Program-made: the position numbers and the translations under genes
Part shown: positions 21,301 to 33,504 of the stretch, piece after piece
Numbering within the stretch: the first letter of the stretch is position 1
Layout of the letters: each line of letters begins with the position of its first letter
Assembly: GCA_015847255.1 (NCBI GenBank)
Contig: JADLZK010007339.1
Span: 426,501 to 490,500, forward strand
Reading direction: 5' to 3'
Origin: Hyparrhenia diplandra
Taxonomy: Eukaryota > Streptophyta > Magnoliopsida > Poales > Poaceae
DNA length: 64,000 bases
The notes under the pieces: generated by a model
The model's database searches: none
Seen by the model: only the letters and a program-made list of their open reading frames with translations
What the model was told of the DNA's origin: nothing

Positions 21301-24300
21301 TAGTATTTGGGAAAACGTTGCATTCACAGTATGAACGCTGGCAACCTAAGGTGAGGAACTCCCTTGTTTAACTTCAATCTTATTTCGGTGAGGATTATTT
21401 GCATCTTTGTATCCTATTCCTAATACCACTTCCAGGCTCGATACAAGCTTCAGCTGGACCCAACTGTGGAGGAAGTTAAGAAGCTTTGCAACACTTGCCG
21501 CAAATATGCCAGATCAGAGAGAGTCCTTTTCCATTATAATGGCCATGGCGTACCAAAGCCCACATCTAATGGTGAGATTTGGGTGTTTAACAAGGTAATA
21601 TTATGAAGACACTGTATTATTTGCCGTGGGTGCCTTACTTATCATAGGCATCTCTGATAAAATAAAATGGTTGTTTTTGCATTTTGTTGCAGAGTTACAC
21701 ACAGTATATTCCACTTCCAATTACTGATCTTGAATCATGGCTAAAGACACCTTCCATTTACGTTTTTGATTGCTCAGCGGCTGGAATTATTGTGAAAGCT
21801 TTTCTAGAGGTATGTTACATGTGCTTGAAGATGAAGGTCATCATGATTTATGGGTTTGTTTTGTTTTTGTTTCTGGATTGTCTAATATTCATAGTGACTT
21901 CTGTTTACTTCAGCGCCTAGACTGGAGTTCTAGCTCCTCTGCATCTTCACAGAAGGACTGCATTCTTCTTGCTGCCTGTGAGGCACATCAAGCTCTTCCT
22001 CAGAGTGCAGAATTTCCTGCTGATGTGTTTACGGCTTGCCTCACCACACCCATCAAAATGGCTTTGCACTGGTTCTCTTCGTTTCTCTTCCTCTCTCTTA
22101 TCTGTTTGTGCATGCAGAATTCCTTATTTTTATTCTCCTTTTCTTAATACGTTGTGCTTACATGGGGACATACCTATAACCATGCAGGTTTTGCAAGCGA
22201 TCATTACTCCGTGGTTCTCTGGATCTTGCTTTTATTGACCAAATTCCTGGAAGGCAAAATGACCGTAAAACTCTTCTTGGGGAGCTCAATTGGATTTTTA
22301 CTGCTATAACAGATACAATTGCATGGAATGTTCTTCCTCATGGTATGATGTGCACAATGTATAATTTGGGGAACAAGAAAACTAGAGAAGATTATTCAAG
22401 TAAATAAATGTCAGCCTGTTTTGGGTTTATGATACAAGTTTCACTATGCAGATCTGTTCCAAAGGCTTTTCAGGCAAGATCTTCTTGTTGCTAGTCTCTT
22501 TCGTAACTTCTTGCTTGCTGAGAGAATCATGCGATCAGCAAATTGTTCTCCAGTTTCTTATCCATCATTACCCCCAACACATCAACACCATATGTGGTAA
22601 TTAACCTGACTCGCCCTTCTTTTTTTTTTTTCTGCATTAATTTCCTTTTGCTTGTTTTTAACACGCTAAATCCCAGGGATGCATGGGACATGGCTGCTGA
22701 GATTTGCCTTTCCAAGCTTCCTCAGTTAATTGATGATCCAAATGCAGAGTTTCAGGTTCTACTCATTATTTAGCATTTCAAGAAATATCAGTAATTTTTG
22801 CTGGTATTGTTTTTACATTTGAATACAAGCATTTTAGTATTGCTAATTTCATTCTTTCATTTAAACCAGCCAAGTCCATTTTTCACGGAACAACTCACAG
22901 CTTTTGAAGTTTGGCTTGATCATGGCTCTGAGGACAAGAAACCTCCTGAACAGTTACCTATAGTTCTTCAGGTAAGACATTTTGCTTTTACACTTACATT
23001 CGAAGTCTCTGCTATAGTTTTTATTTGGTAAATATGTTTTACATTCATATCTGCTACTCCCTCCAATCACAAAAGACTACCGTTTTGGGTTGTGTTCAGT
23101 TAACCAATAATTTTTTGGATTGTTAATTACTCTGTATACTGATATTGGACATTTGAAAATGTTATGGGTAGATTTTGCCCAAAACATATACTCATAATCA
23201 TATAATTTCACTATTTTTGTATACTGTAGTGCAACATTACTTGGCAAAGTTACGTTTTGTGGATCATGGCAACATCATAATGGCACTATTTTACGACTGG
23301 AGGGATTATAGTTATTTTCTTGTTTTATTTTCCTTCTTACATCTTATCTTTTTTGCAGGTCCTGCTTAGTCAATCACACAGATTTAGAGCACTTGTTCTG
23401 CTTGGAAGATTTCTTGACATGGGGCCATGGGCAGTTGATTTGGTTTGCACTGACCTCTTATGCATGCACGTTTTTATGAAATGCTTGTTATTTTCTTTAG
23501 TTTTCAACCTCTGGCACTTCATTGTCGTAGGCCCTGTCTGTTGGAATATTTCCTTATGTACTCAAACTGCTTCAAACAAGTGCAATCGAAGTTGCGTCAA
23601 ATTCTTGTGTTTATATGGACAAAAATTCTCTCTCTTGACAAGGTATGCAATCTTCGTTGTAATCTTTAACAGTTCTTTTGTTGTCTTAGATCCATGTGTT
23701 TATTGTGTAGCTTTTTCCCAAATGACAGTCATGCCAGGTTGACTTGGTTAAAGATGGAGGACATGCATATTTTGTTAGGTTTCTTGACAGTTTGGATGCT
23801 TACCCAGAACAGCGTGCAATGGCTGCTTTTGTTTTAGCAGTCATTGTGGATGGGCATAGGACGGGTCAAGAGGCTTGTATGAATGCAGGCCTTATAGATG
23901 TTTGCCTGAGACACCTGCAACCTGAGAATCCTCATGATTCACATACAGAACCTTTACTTTTACAGTGGCTTTGCTTATGCCTTGGGAAACTCTGGGAAGA
24001 TTTCCCTGATGCTCAGCTACTTAGTTTGCAAACAAATACGCCAGAAATTGTACTACGCTTGTTGTTGGAGCCTCAACCTGAGGTATGATGCCTTTCGTGT
24101 CTACTCTTTCTTTTGCCTACTTGACAAGATAAATATTAAACATTTGGTTTTGCCAGGTCAGAGCTGCTGCTGTTTTTGCACTTGGGACTCTCCTGGATAC
24201 TACATCATCGAATGGCACTGATGATGATTCCGATGATGATGAAAAGGTGAAAGCTGAAATAAATGTAGTTCGAAGCCTTCTGCAGATATCTTCAGATGCT

Positions 24301-26933
24301 AGTCCCCTTGTTCGGTCTGAGGTTGCTATAGGTATGTGCATTGGAAAATTATACTGTTTTTCTAGAGCACTTGTTTTAGTATGTTGAACATAGGGGATTT
24401 CTTTAAACCTTCTATGGCAATCATTTTGAGTTGATCTCTTGTTTCTCCAGCACTTACTCGCTTTGCGTTGGGTCACAACAAACATCTCAAATCTGTTGTG
24501 GCTGAGTATTGGAAACCTCAATCCAATTCATTGCTGAAGTCACTACCATCATTGGCAAATATAAGTAATCCAAGCAATGTTTACAGTCCCAACAATATTC
24601 TACAAGGCAGCATTGGTCCTGTGCTGAGGGTTGGCAGTGATAGCAGTGCCGCTGGTCGTGATGGAAGAATTTCTACAAGTAGCCCAATTGCAACAAGTAG
24701 CATCATGCATGGCTCTCCCCAGTCAGATGATTCTTCCCAACACTCTGATTCTGGTATATTAATGAGGGAGAATGCTAGTAATGGTGGTCTTGGCTACACT
24801 AGGTCCAGGACTGTTGATAATGCCATTTATTCTCAATTTATATCAACCATGTGTTCTTTTGCTAAAGATCCTTACCCAAGAATTGCAACTATTGGTCGGA
24901 AAGCGCTGTCGCTTATAGATGTTGAACAAGTAGTCATGAAAAATACTAGATTTAACAGTGGAGGTGCACATTGGGGAGAGACATCTGCTTCAAACTTTGG
25001 AATGGCACGCTCTTCGTCCTGGCTTGATATAAATTCTGGTAAGTTATAATCACTTTCCTTACAATGTGCTTCGAAGTTGAAACACCTTGCTTCACTGGGT
25101 GTGCAGAGAAAATCAAGAATTGCTGAATTGAGTTTTCTGTATTTTGCAGGAAGCAACTTGATAAAATTTAGGACCCCTCCTGTTAGCCCCCCTCAGCATG
25201 ATTATCTTCCAGGATTACGCCGAGTGTGTTCTATGGACTTTGGACAACATCCTATAAATTCACCTGATGGCTTAGCTGACCCCCTTTTAAGCTCAGCTGC
25301 AGCTCCCAGTAATGCTGAATTAAATATACTTCCTCAATCAACAATTTACAACTGGAGTTGTGGTCACTTCTCTAGACCTCTTTTATCTGGCTCTGATGAT
25401 AATGAAGAAGCAAATGCTAGAAGGGAAGAGAGGGAACAACTTGCACTAGATTATATTGCTAAGTGCCAGCGCTCCTGTATGTGGATGTAAATTTGTCTGC
25501 ATTACATTCTTCTTGTTGGTTTCCTTGATTATTTATCTGTTAATTTTTTGGTTGTTCACCCTTGGAATAGCAGCTTGCAAGATGACAAGCCAAATTGCTA
25601 GTTGGGATACAAAGTTTGAGTTGGGAACAAAAGCAGCTTTATTGTTGCCATTTTCTCCGATCGTTGTTGCAGCTGATGAAAATGAGCAAATAAGGTGAAG
25701 TAATTATTGCAATTAAAAATCCTAGTGCCTGAATACTGCTGCAATTGTGTTGAAGTTCTGTCTCATGCCAGAGTGTGGAACTACGATGATGCGCTGCCAG
25801 TGAACTATTATCAAAACCATAATTTGTCAGACAGAGGGCTATCCAAACTTTTGTTGATCAATGAGCTTGATGAGAGCTTGCTTTTAGCTGCCTCAAGTAC
25901 GCCTCTCTTCTCTGTTTTTCCTTCTACACTTTATCTTCTACCATTGCATTATCTAATTTTCATGTTGCAGATGATGGAAATGTACGTGTATGGAAAAATT
26001 TTGCTCAAAATGGAGGACAAAAACTTGTAACAGCTTTCTCATCAGTCCAGGGACATCGAGCTGCTGGTCGCAGTATTGTGATTGACTGGCAGCAGAAATC
26101 TGGTTATCTTGTAATGTTCTATTCCCCCCTGTACTTCTAGTATTTATTTTTTTACACCTTGCATGGTCTAATACAGGACTTTCTCTCATTTGTTGTCCAA
26201 TAGTATGCATCTGGTGACATGTCTTCCATCTTGGTATGGGATCTTGATAAGGAACAACTTCTCAGCACTATTCAGTCATCTGGTGATAGTGCCATTTCTT
26301 CACTGGTGAGTTTTTATTCCCATGCGCTGATCAGAGAAATTGGAACATTTGTTCATGCAACTTCTTATTTGTTATTTGACTAGGCTATATGTTGCACTTT
26401 ATAACTGAGGAAATAACCAGTTAACCATAGATTTGTTATTCTGTGTTTTTTATGTTATGTGGTTCATGCTGTATACTTGATGTTCCTATCTTATATTAAT
26501 CAATAACTTAAGAGCGTCAATCTGTAACTGTATTTCACTGCTAGTCATTGGATGCCATGGATTCCAGGGGGTTTGTATTTGATAGTCAAATTGTGACGAA
26601 TAAAAGATACACATGGTAGGATTAGGTACATCTGCATGGAGTTGTTAATAGAGGTAAAATGGAGTCACAATATTCCTTCATGAAGATTGTTGGCGCACAT
26701 GCATCCTCCTAGAATGCTAGTGATTGTGTGTACTTCAAATTTTTTTGAGTGAAAGTGGCTTTTAGTGCTGCTTTCTATAGGAAAAGTTGTGGACTTGTCT
26801 CAAATAGGTTGAACAATGTGAGCAAGGGTTGAATTTGCCAAGGATTTGCTCATGTCCAGTGGCGGACCCAGAATTGGCTCACAACTAGGGCTAAATTTCA
26901 GGAGTGCAAGGGCTACATCTACATCTACACCAT

Positions 26934-26965
<32 letters not shown>

Positions 26966-29477
26966 GTCATGTACCATAGCTACTGGAGAGGAAAATTTCA
27001 ATTTGAGAAGTTGCTTCAACTTTGAACATAACATGGAACATACAAAAATAATTACCTAGTGAAAATTTGGTGCATTGGCATCTTCCATGTCATCAGTGAC
27101 CTAAATTTGGACAAGATGTAAGAGTTAATGAGAAATGGGACAAGCAAAAATGTAACACATTATTGATAATGCATCTGTAACTTGAATGTAACATACCACA
27201 AGTACTACTACTGGATAGTTTGGGTAACTTCTTCTATGGGTTTTTAATTTTTAAATATAAGATGTCATCATTTTTAATAGTTGTTAATATACCCCGCTCA
27301 ATATATACAACATACCATGCTATGATTCAACCACTCATCCCCATCTTATTTTGAGAATCAATCTTGACAATCTTCGTAGATTAGAAATCCCATTCTATTG
27401 TGGCAGTTGCAACAATTAAAATCAGGGAAACTCAACAAGGTGATGAACCAATCTGTAATTTTAGATTTTAGTTTTAGTTTTCAATCCAATTGAATATGTA
27501 CGATGGAATTTAGATTTTTCTTGAACGTAATGGCAGGAGTTCTGCCTTTCAATTAAGATAGGAAAAGAGGATTATGTATAGAGCAAGAGGGGCATTGCCC
27601 CACAACTACATTTATACAACTCTACATAGAGTTGGAAACTTGGATGATACTTTATTATGGAAATACTTGCCAGAGCGTCTGCTCCTGCTGCTCTGCTTGA
27701 GTGCTCTTGGGGGCCTATGTGGCCGTGCTGCCTATGCAGGCGCCGAGGCTTGGAGCCAGGTTGCCGGTGCGACGCTAGCGACCCCCCTCCCCTTCCTGGA
27801 GGCTGCAGTCACGCCATGTCACACCATGCACTAGTCAGAAGGTTGCCCTGGCTCGCACGCCAGCGCAGCGGCACCTTGATGGTTGCCCAACTCCAGCTGG
27901 CCAATCGAGAATTGGTTTGCTAATTTGGCTCACCAGCGGAAGACTTGTGGAAGGCAAGTGATGCGGCCGTGCGGGGCACTGGTGCACAATAGCGCAAGCC
28001 ATAGGGCCATGAGCCAGAGGAGCGATTGCTGTGTCCTAGGCCAGAAATAAACAGGGTATACTTGGGGTTCCTGGGCCATGACAAGGTCACGGCCCGAGGC
28101 CCAGGTCAGCCCCAGCTCATGTCATGTGTTAAACTATGTTTTTTTGACTAACAAAAAATGTGCTACAGTAGTCTAATGTGATGGTTTTTTCAGCATATCT
28201 TGTTCTCCACTAATATTTTAAAAGTTAGCTCTCAAGGACACAGTTTCTATCTATGCGCGTGAAATTAGCTGTTTGATTGCTTTTATGTATTTTATTCTTG
28301 CTATATTGCAGCAGCAGCAGCAACAACATAGCCTTTTGTCCCAAGCTAGTTGGGGTAGGCTAGAGATGAAACCTATAGGAACCAATTATAGAAGAAACAC
28401 AAAAATAGGGCACAAGGGGTAAACAGGAAAAGAAACAAAGGTCACGGTTCAGGCATGTTCATTGCTAGTCTCCAAGCGCTCCTATCATAGCTAGTTCCTT
28501 TAGAGATATTCCACTCCTTAAGGTCTCTCTTAATCGTCTCGTCCCAAGTCAGTCTAGGTCGACCTCTACCTCTCTTTACATTATCTTCCCGCTTTAAAAC
28601 CCCACTACGCACCGGTGCCTCGAGAGGCCTCCGTTGGATTGCTATTGCAGCAAGTTTTATGTTAATCTGATTTGCATTGTTTGTTATCAAGCCGTTGTGA
28701 ATGACCTTGTTGCTTCTTTCAGTCTGCATCTCAGGTCTGTTCTGGACATTTTGCTGCTGGTTTTGCTGATGGTTCTGTCAGGATATATGATGTTAACTCT
28801 CCTGATAGGTTAGTACAGTAGTATCTACATCCTCTGGCCTGCATTTGATGTATATGATCCATATCTGCCCTATGAATTGTCCTGCTTCCCTTTTCTTTTC
28901 TGCCACCTTAATTATTTTTATACTGTAGGGTTGTCTATGTGGCCCGGCCACATGCACCGAGAACAGAAAGGGTTGTAGGCATAGGGTTTCAACCTGGGTT
29001 TGATCCATACAAGGTTAATACTACCACATCTTACATTGCTATATTTTCTATTTTCATTGTTGAAGCAACTAAGGTATTTGGGCTTGCTTTTGCTTATTTT
29101 TTTAATTCTCCCTTTTGTACTATTTATTTATGGTATCACAGATTGTAAGTGCATCTCAAGCTGGAGACATTCAGTTTCTCGATATTAGAAGGGCAGCAGA
29201 ACCCTACCTGACTATTGAGGCACACAGGGGCTCACTTACAGCATTAGCGGTTCATCGGCATGCACCAGTTGTTGCTAGTGGCTCAGCCAAGCAGATGATT
29301 AAAGTGTTCAGTCTTGAAGGAGAGCAGTTGACAATAATTCGGTACCAGCCATCTTTCATAGGCCAAAGAATAGGCAGTGTAAATTGCCTTTCTTTCCACC
29401 CATACAAATCGCTCCTAGCTGCTGGTGCTGGTGATAATGCCCTTGTCTCTATCTATGCTGAAGAAAACTACAAGTAA
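18368..29477 (+). CDS. RAPTOR: RAPTOR, regulatory-associated protein of TOR, 23 exons
   Basis: RAPTOR presents substrates to the TOR kinase in cytoplasmic TORC1. Exons: 18368..18726, 20513..20615, 21267..21350, 21436..21594, 21693..21809, 21914..22071, 22188..22342, 22452..22596, 22677..22755, 22870..22971, 23359..23442, 23531..23642, 23729..24082, 24157..24331, 24451..25038, 25150..25476, 25574..25694, 25772..25896, 25971..26110, 26204..26305, 28723..28808, 28929..29013, 29142..29477. The raptor N-terminal caspase-like domain is in exons 2-6 ([22 protein letters not shown]). HEAT-like repeats lie in exons 7-15 and WD40 repeats in exons 17-23. All introns are GT-AG and phases agree except for three frame errors: one C missing near 18594, one T extra at 21305-21307, one G extra near 23591. 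As no other damage is seen I infer assembly errors. The C-terminus ends AEENYK, slightly shorter than the rice protein as I recall it. Confidence 0.97.
20705..20935 (-). mobile_element. RTE-type LINE 3' fragment in RAPTOR intron 2
   Basis: On the minus strand this carries the 3' tail block resembling the one at 28310-28440 (plus-strand AGCCATTTAGCCCCAAACTT then TTGGGATAGTGTAGATGAAACC). It is a short relic, separate from the larger copy in intron 20. Confidence 0.5.
23055..23310. mobile_element. Stowaway MITE in RAPTOR intron 10
   Basis: TACTCCCTCCAATCACAAAAGACT on the left is inverted near the right end (CGACTGGAGGGATTATA). About 256 bases. Confidence 0.8.
26306..28722. other. Large RAPTOR intron 20 with transposon debris
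   Basis: This 2.4-kb intron is much longer than its neighbours. It holds a hAT-like terminus at 26857, a (TA)n run at 26938-26964, a repeat-like block at 27500-27620 and an RTE LINE tail at 28310-28729. Open frames at 27574-27923 are GC-rich but unrecognised. Confidence 0.7.
26857..26935 (+). mobile_element. hAT-like element terminus
   Basis: CAGTGGCGGACCCAGAATTGG is the start of a common plant hAT-like element. The partner end was not found, so only the recognisable part is marked. Confidence 0.5.
28310..28729 (-). pseudogene. RTE-type LINE 3' end, reverse-transcriptase C-terminal tail
   Basis: The minus-strand frame 28442-28729 contains [18 protein letters not shown], then [20 protein letters not shown] and [17 protein letters not shown]. 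This is the well-known tail of plant RTE-type non-LTR retrotransposon polyproteins. Its 3' untranslated part lies at 28310-28440 with CAGCAGCAACAACA triplets at the end. The element is strongly 5'-truncated and sits antisense in RAPTOR intron 20, directly before exon 21. Confidence 0.8.
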
Positions 29478-30740
29478 GATGAGGCCTACATTGCACGAAA
29501 ATGCAGCCACGACACAATTGGTAGGCCTTGTGTTTTTGGCCAAGTGATGCTCCCCGCAGCATGGTCCAGCTACAAGATCCAAGATGATGTGAAGCCTTGT
29601 CACAAGACGGTGCTGATTGCACCAAGGCGCTCGGTGCGTATTGCCTGTTGGACGACGTGTGCAATTTGTAAGATACAGCCAACGATTCGTTAGCCTCCTT
29701 GCAGAAGGTTTGTGGAACCCCTACCCTGATCCTGTCATTGAACTCGGAGGCTCCCCCAAATAATTAATCATACCTAGGTTAACCAAAATGTAAATAGACA
29801 CCGCATTCGGGTTGTCTGTAGCCAGCATTCTTCTTTTTCAAGTGTAAAAAGGTTTGAAGATGCTTGATATGATAAATCAGGTTTGGTAGGGGCTGCTGCC
29901 TGGGCAAGTGGGGGTTGTGCATATGGGCCCAGGTAGAAATGCTTGCACATGTCTGCTCACAGATGTTGAATAGAGATAGATGTATTTGCCCAGCTAATAT
30001 AGCGCTAGATGGGGTTAGTCATGGCCTGCTTGAATGAAAGAATGTTGTTGCATTGTAACCATTGGGGATTGTCCATTTGTACATATGAATCTTGTCTGTA
30101 CAGTTGTAATCCGTGCAATAGTGTGTTTTATGTGGGTGCATTGTTCGAGTATGGATGAGCTGAGGTCCTTGAACATTTGATTGGTTTTTTTGGAAATGGG
30201 AATTTTTATTAATTTCTGAAGAAATTACATCAAGGTGATCAACATTTGATGTATTCGAATATGTATATGCCTGCATTTGATTTATATGATCCATATCTGC
30301 CATGATTTTGTTACTAAGCAGCTTCAGCTCTGTTCAGTGCTCTGCAGTCTGCACTTTCCTTCAGGACAAGGAGGCATCGACTATAATGCCGCATGTACTG
30401 GCGGCCATGGTGACGCATATTTGATATTTGTAGATTTGTAGAAGATATGTTTGTGTTGGGAGTCAGTGGGCTAAATGAAGACGAGATTTACTGAGAATCA
30501 TGTGCTGTCAATGCTACAATTTACTCGGTTTAGTATGCTGTATTTGGTGCTGGCTGGTGCTGCATTAACGAAATTGGATCGCTTGTGATCTGCTCCCTGG
30601 CTGCAGTGTAGAACAGCGGCGTCACTGTCACTGAGCATTTAGCCTTGTCTCAGCGTCGACCGCGCGCCACCAATCCCGTGGTGCGACTCGACTCTGATGA
30701 GCGCCACGGTCCTCTTCTGCGCCGCCACCGCCCGCCGTGC
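29478..30740. other. RAPTOR 3' UTR and intergenic spacer
   Basis: The probable 3' UTR extends to about 29860 or beyond. A block at 30266-30301 repeats the intron sequence at 28839-28871 (CCTGCATTTGAT-TATATGATCCATATCTGCC). No gene seen. Confidence 0.5.
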
Positions 30741-30741
30741 C

Positions 30742-30862
30742 TGACATGCGGGGCCACTGACATGCGGGGCCACCACTCGATAGGACCAGCTTGCCATTAG
30801 GTTTCCGAAACAGAAGCCACTGACAGGTGGGGCCACCGCTCGATGGGACCAGCTTGCCATAC
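30742..30862 (+). promoter_or_regulatory. Duplicated promoter segment of the dsRNA-binding protein gene
   Basis: GGGGCCACC-CTCGAT-GGACCAGCTTGCCAT occurs twice, about 68 bases apart (near 30768 and 30830). Each copy is preceded by TGACATGCGGGGCC or TGACAGGTGGGGCC, a GGCC-type motif frequent in grass promoters. Confidence 0.55.
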
Positions 30863-30891
30863 GGACAGAAAAAACGCGAATTTTTTTATCC

Positions 30892-30899
30892 TATATAAA
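30892..30899 (+). promoter_or_regulatory. TATA box
   Basis: TATATAAA (in CCTATATAAAAATG) lies about 140 bases upstream of the ATG at 31036. Confidence 0.7.
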
Positions 30900-31035
30900 A
30901 ATGCTACAGCCACACACGCGCGAGGCGGAGAGGCGGAGAAAGGAAGGATTCCCCAAGAAGCACCTGCACAGGAACAGAACCCTCTCTAATCCTCGCACCC
31001 TCACGCTCCAAGGCGGCGGCGGCGGCGGCGGCGCG

Positions 31036-33024
31036 ATGGACGGCGGAGGCGCGCCTTCACCCGATGCCGCCACCTGCGTCGCCCCAGGTCCCAACGTCGC
31101 GGTCACCCCCGCCGGGATCAGTAAGTTGCCCCCAACTCTTCCTCCCCCCCCTTCCCTTCCCTTCTCTCAAACGCATCTTCGTTCTTGCCGATTCGCGCAA
31201 TTTCTGAGATGGTAATCTGCTACCGCCTCTACCTTGAAAAAATTTTCTCTTCACACCAACATTGCTATGCTGCTGTTTTCTTAGCTGCTGCGTGCGTTCT
31301 TGATTTGGCCACAGGGGTTGAGAACTGCTACGTGTTCAAGAGCCGGCTACAGGAGTACGCGCAGAAGGCTGGCCTTCCGACCCCGGAGTACAACACCCTG
31401 AAAGAAGGCCCGTCCCACGAACCCGTCTTCAAGTCCACGGTCTTGGTCAACAACACCACGTACGAGTCCCTGCCTGGCTTCTTCAGCCGCAAGGCGGCGG
31501 AACAGTCGGCCGCGGAAGTCGCGCTCATGGAGATTATCATGTCTGGTCCCGTCGACCAGAACAAAAGCATCCCAGCAGTTGTGAGTTAGTTACTCTTTTC
31601 TTTTCTTTTTCTTCTCTCGCTGATATGGTTGCTAAAGATTATAAGTGTGTACAGAATTACCATCGGGAACGAAAATCTGTTTGTTCTTTCAATTTTTCAA
31701 GGTGTATGTAAATGAGTGATGATGTAGAAAATCAGAGCCTCAAAAGGAAAAAAAAAAAAAAGGCAAACTGCCTCATTCATAGTTATGCTGCTGCTTAGAA
31801 CATATACATGGTTCTTCAAAATACATAGGTCCAATCCTATCTAGTACCTGATGTGCTTTCTTCACTTCTTTTTATTTTTATGGATCCAAGTAATGTAAAT
31901 TAGTTTTACTGTAGTTGTCTAGCGGTATACTGTACAAAAGTTTGTTTTAGGTTTTCATGGCATTTCCCCCAATAATATTCTTTAGTCCTATTATATATCT
32001 GTAATTGTTAACGCCAAGCCACCAAGGTCCTCTCTATATACGGGAATTTAGTTATGAACATGCTTTTAGGCTCATTCTGCACAATTTATGAACCATCAAC
32101 TATGCATAGCTCAACATGGTTATTAAATTGAGTTACAATGAGACATGAACCATTCATAGCTGAATTTGGATGACTAAATTGGCATAGCGATGCAGGATCT
32201 ATTCTTGACTGACATGTTTCTTTGCTACATCTTACTATGTTTTGCAGCAAGAAACCGGCCTGTGCAAGAATCTTCTTCAGGAGTACGCTCAGAAGATGAA
32301 TTACGCCATTCCATCTTATATTTGCACTAAACAAGCCTCAGGTGTAGCTCCCTTCATATGCACTGTTGAGATTGGTGGCATACAATACATTGGTGCTGCA
32401 GCTAGAACAAAGAAGGAGGCAGAGATTAAAGCTGCCCGAACTGCTCTTCTTGCAATCCAGGGTGAGTAATGTTCTTAGCATTCGATCCAAGGGCATTTGT
32501 TGTGCAAACATTATCACTCCTTTCTCGCCCTGGCTTGGATTTTGGGTTATAAATGGGCAATGTTTGGTGCAGGTCAATCAGAAGGCTGTGCAAATGGTGC
32601 CAAAAAGTACATTGTTGTTCCTGGACAAAGGCCGGTTAAGGAGACAGATAAAAAGCCAGTTGAAACCCCCAAACCACTTAAAGTCAAGAAACTTGGTCCC
32701 AAAAGGAAACGGAACAAGAAGAAGATGACTGATGCTGAAAAGGAGATAATCTCTTTTCAAAAAAATGCTCAAAAGGAGATAAGAATGCTTCTAGAGTATG
32801 ACCATTTGGAAGCTGCAATGGTTCAATTCAACAAGGAAGCTATAATGATGCAACCTGGTGAGGGAGATACGATAGTACAACCGGAGTCTCCCAGAGATGA
32901 TGCAAAGGTCCAACACAACAAGGAAGCTAGAAGTGTTGAACATGACCTACTCAGCAACGCTGAAGTGGTGATGCCTAACAATGAAGCTATAACTACAGAG
33001 CATGAGTCAGTGAGGGCTAAATAA
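31036..33024 (+). CDS. dsRNA-binding protein with two dsRBMs (plant DRB family)
   Basis: Plant DRB proteins bind double-stranded RNA and partner Dicer-like enzymes in small-RNA processing; which partner this one has cannot be told. The model join(31036..31120, 31315..31580, 32248..32461, 32573..33024) gives 338 residues in a clean frame. dsRBM1 (about residues 30-105) starts NCYVFKSRLQEYAQKAGLP and ends with the Lys-rich helix FFSRKAAEQSAAEVALMEI. dsRBM2 (about 118-190) starts LCKNLLQEYAQKMNYAIP and ends ARTKKEAEIKAARTALLAI. The C-terminal exon is basic (KKLGPKRKRNKKK, a likely nuclear signal) then acidic. It contains a repeated block (VQFNKEA, VQHNKEA, MPNNEA). From memory the closest rice genes are the chromosome 11/12 pair DRB7/DRB8, also near RAPTOR. 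Confidence 0.93.
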
Positions 33025-33504
33025 GTCCATTGGAGGTCTATGAGCCTAAAATGATTTATGGTGATTGACTCCAGTTGCAAGGGCCTTGCAATGTTAATTG
33101 TGTCTCGGCGCGCCAAAAACTGAACTTCCCAGTTTAGAGAGAATTGAGGGTAGGGAGGAGGTTGTGTCATGTGTGTGCCTGTGGAGGATTAGATGAGAGT
33201 ATGTGAACCGAGGTAGCTAGTTTATGTTTGTTATCATTAGCCGGTTGTATTTGGTCAGAATTTCCATGTCATATTGGTGACCTGTGCTTACATGTGCAAC
33301 CCTAAATTTGAGGTAGCCGATCCATTTGGTCACTGAATGTGGATGGTTGCTAAAATGATGTTATTCATCTTGATTATTCTAAATTCTCTCATGTCAAATT
33401 ATGAATGGCCGAATGGGCAAACAGCAAACTGAGTAGTATCCTTTTCTGTTTGGTCGGCACCGCTCATTGCCAACTGAAGGCACAAGCCTAGTCCTACCGA
33501 GCCG
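33025..33504. other. 3' UTR and short intergenic region
   Basis: AT-rich, with no TATA box that I can place confidently before the next ATG at 33505. Confidence 0.5.

Noticed and set aside
27574..27923. GC-rich short frames inside RAPTOR intron 20 as a nested gene
   Set aside because: No conserved motif, no start context or splice support; more likely transposon debris.
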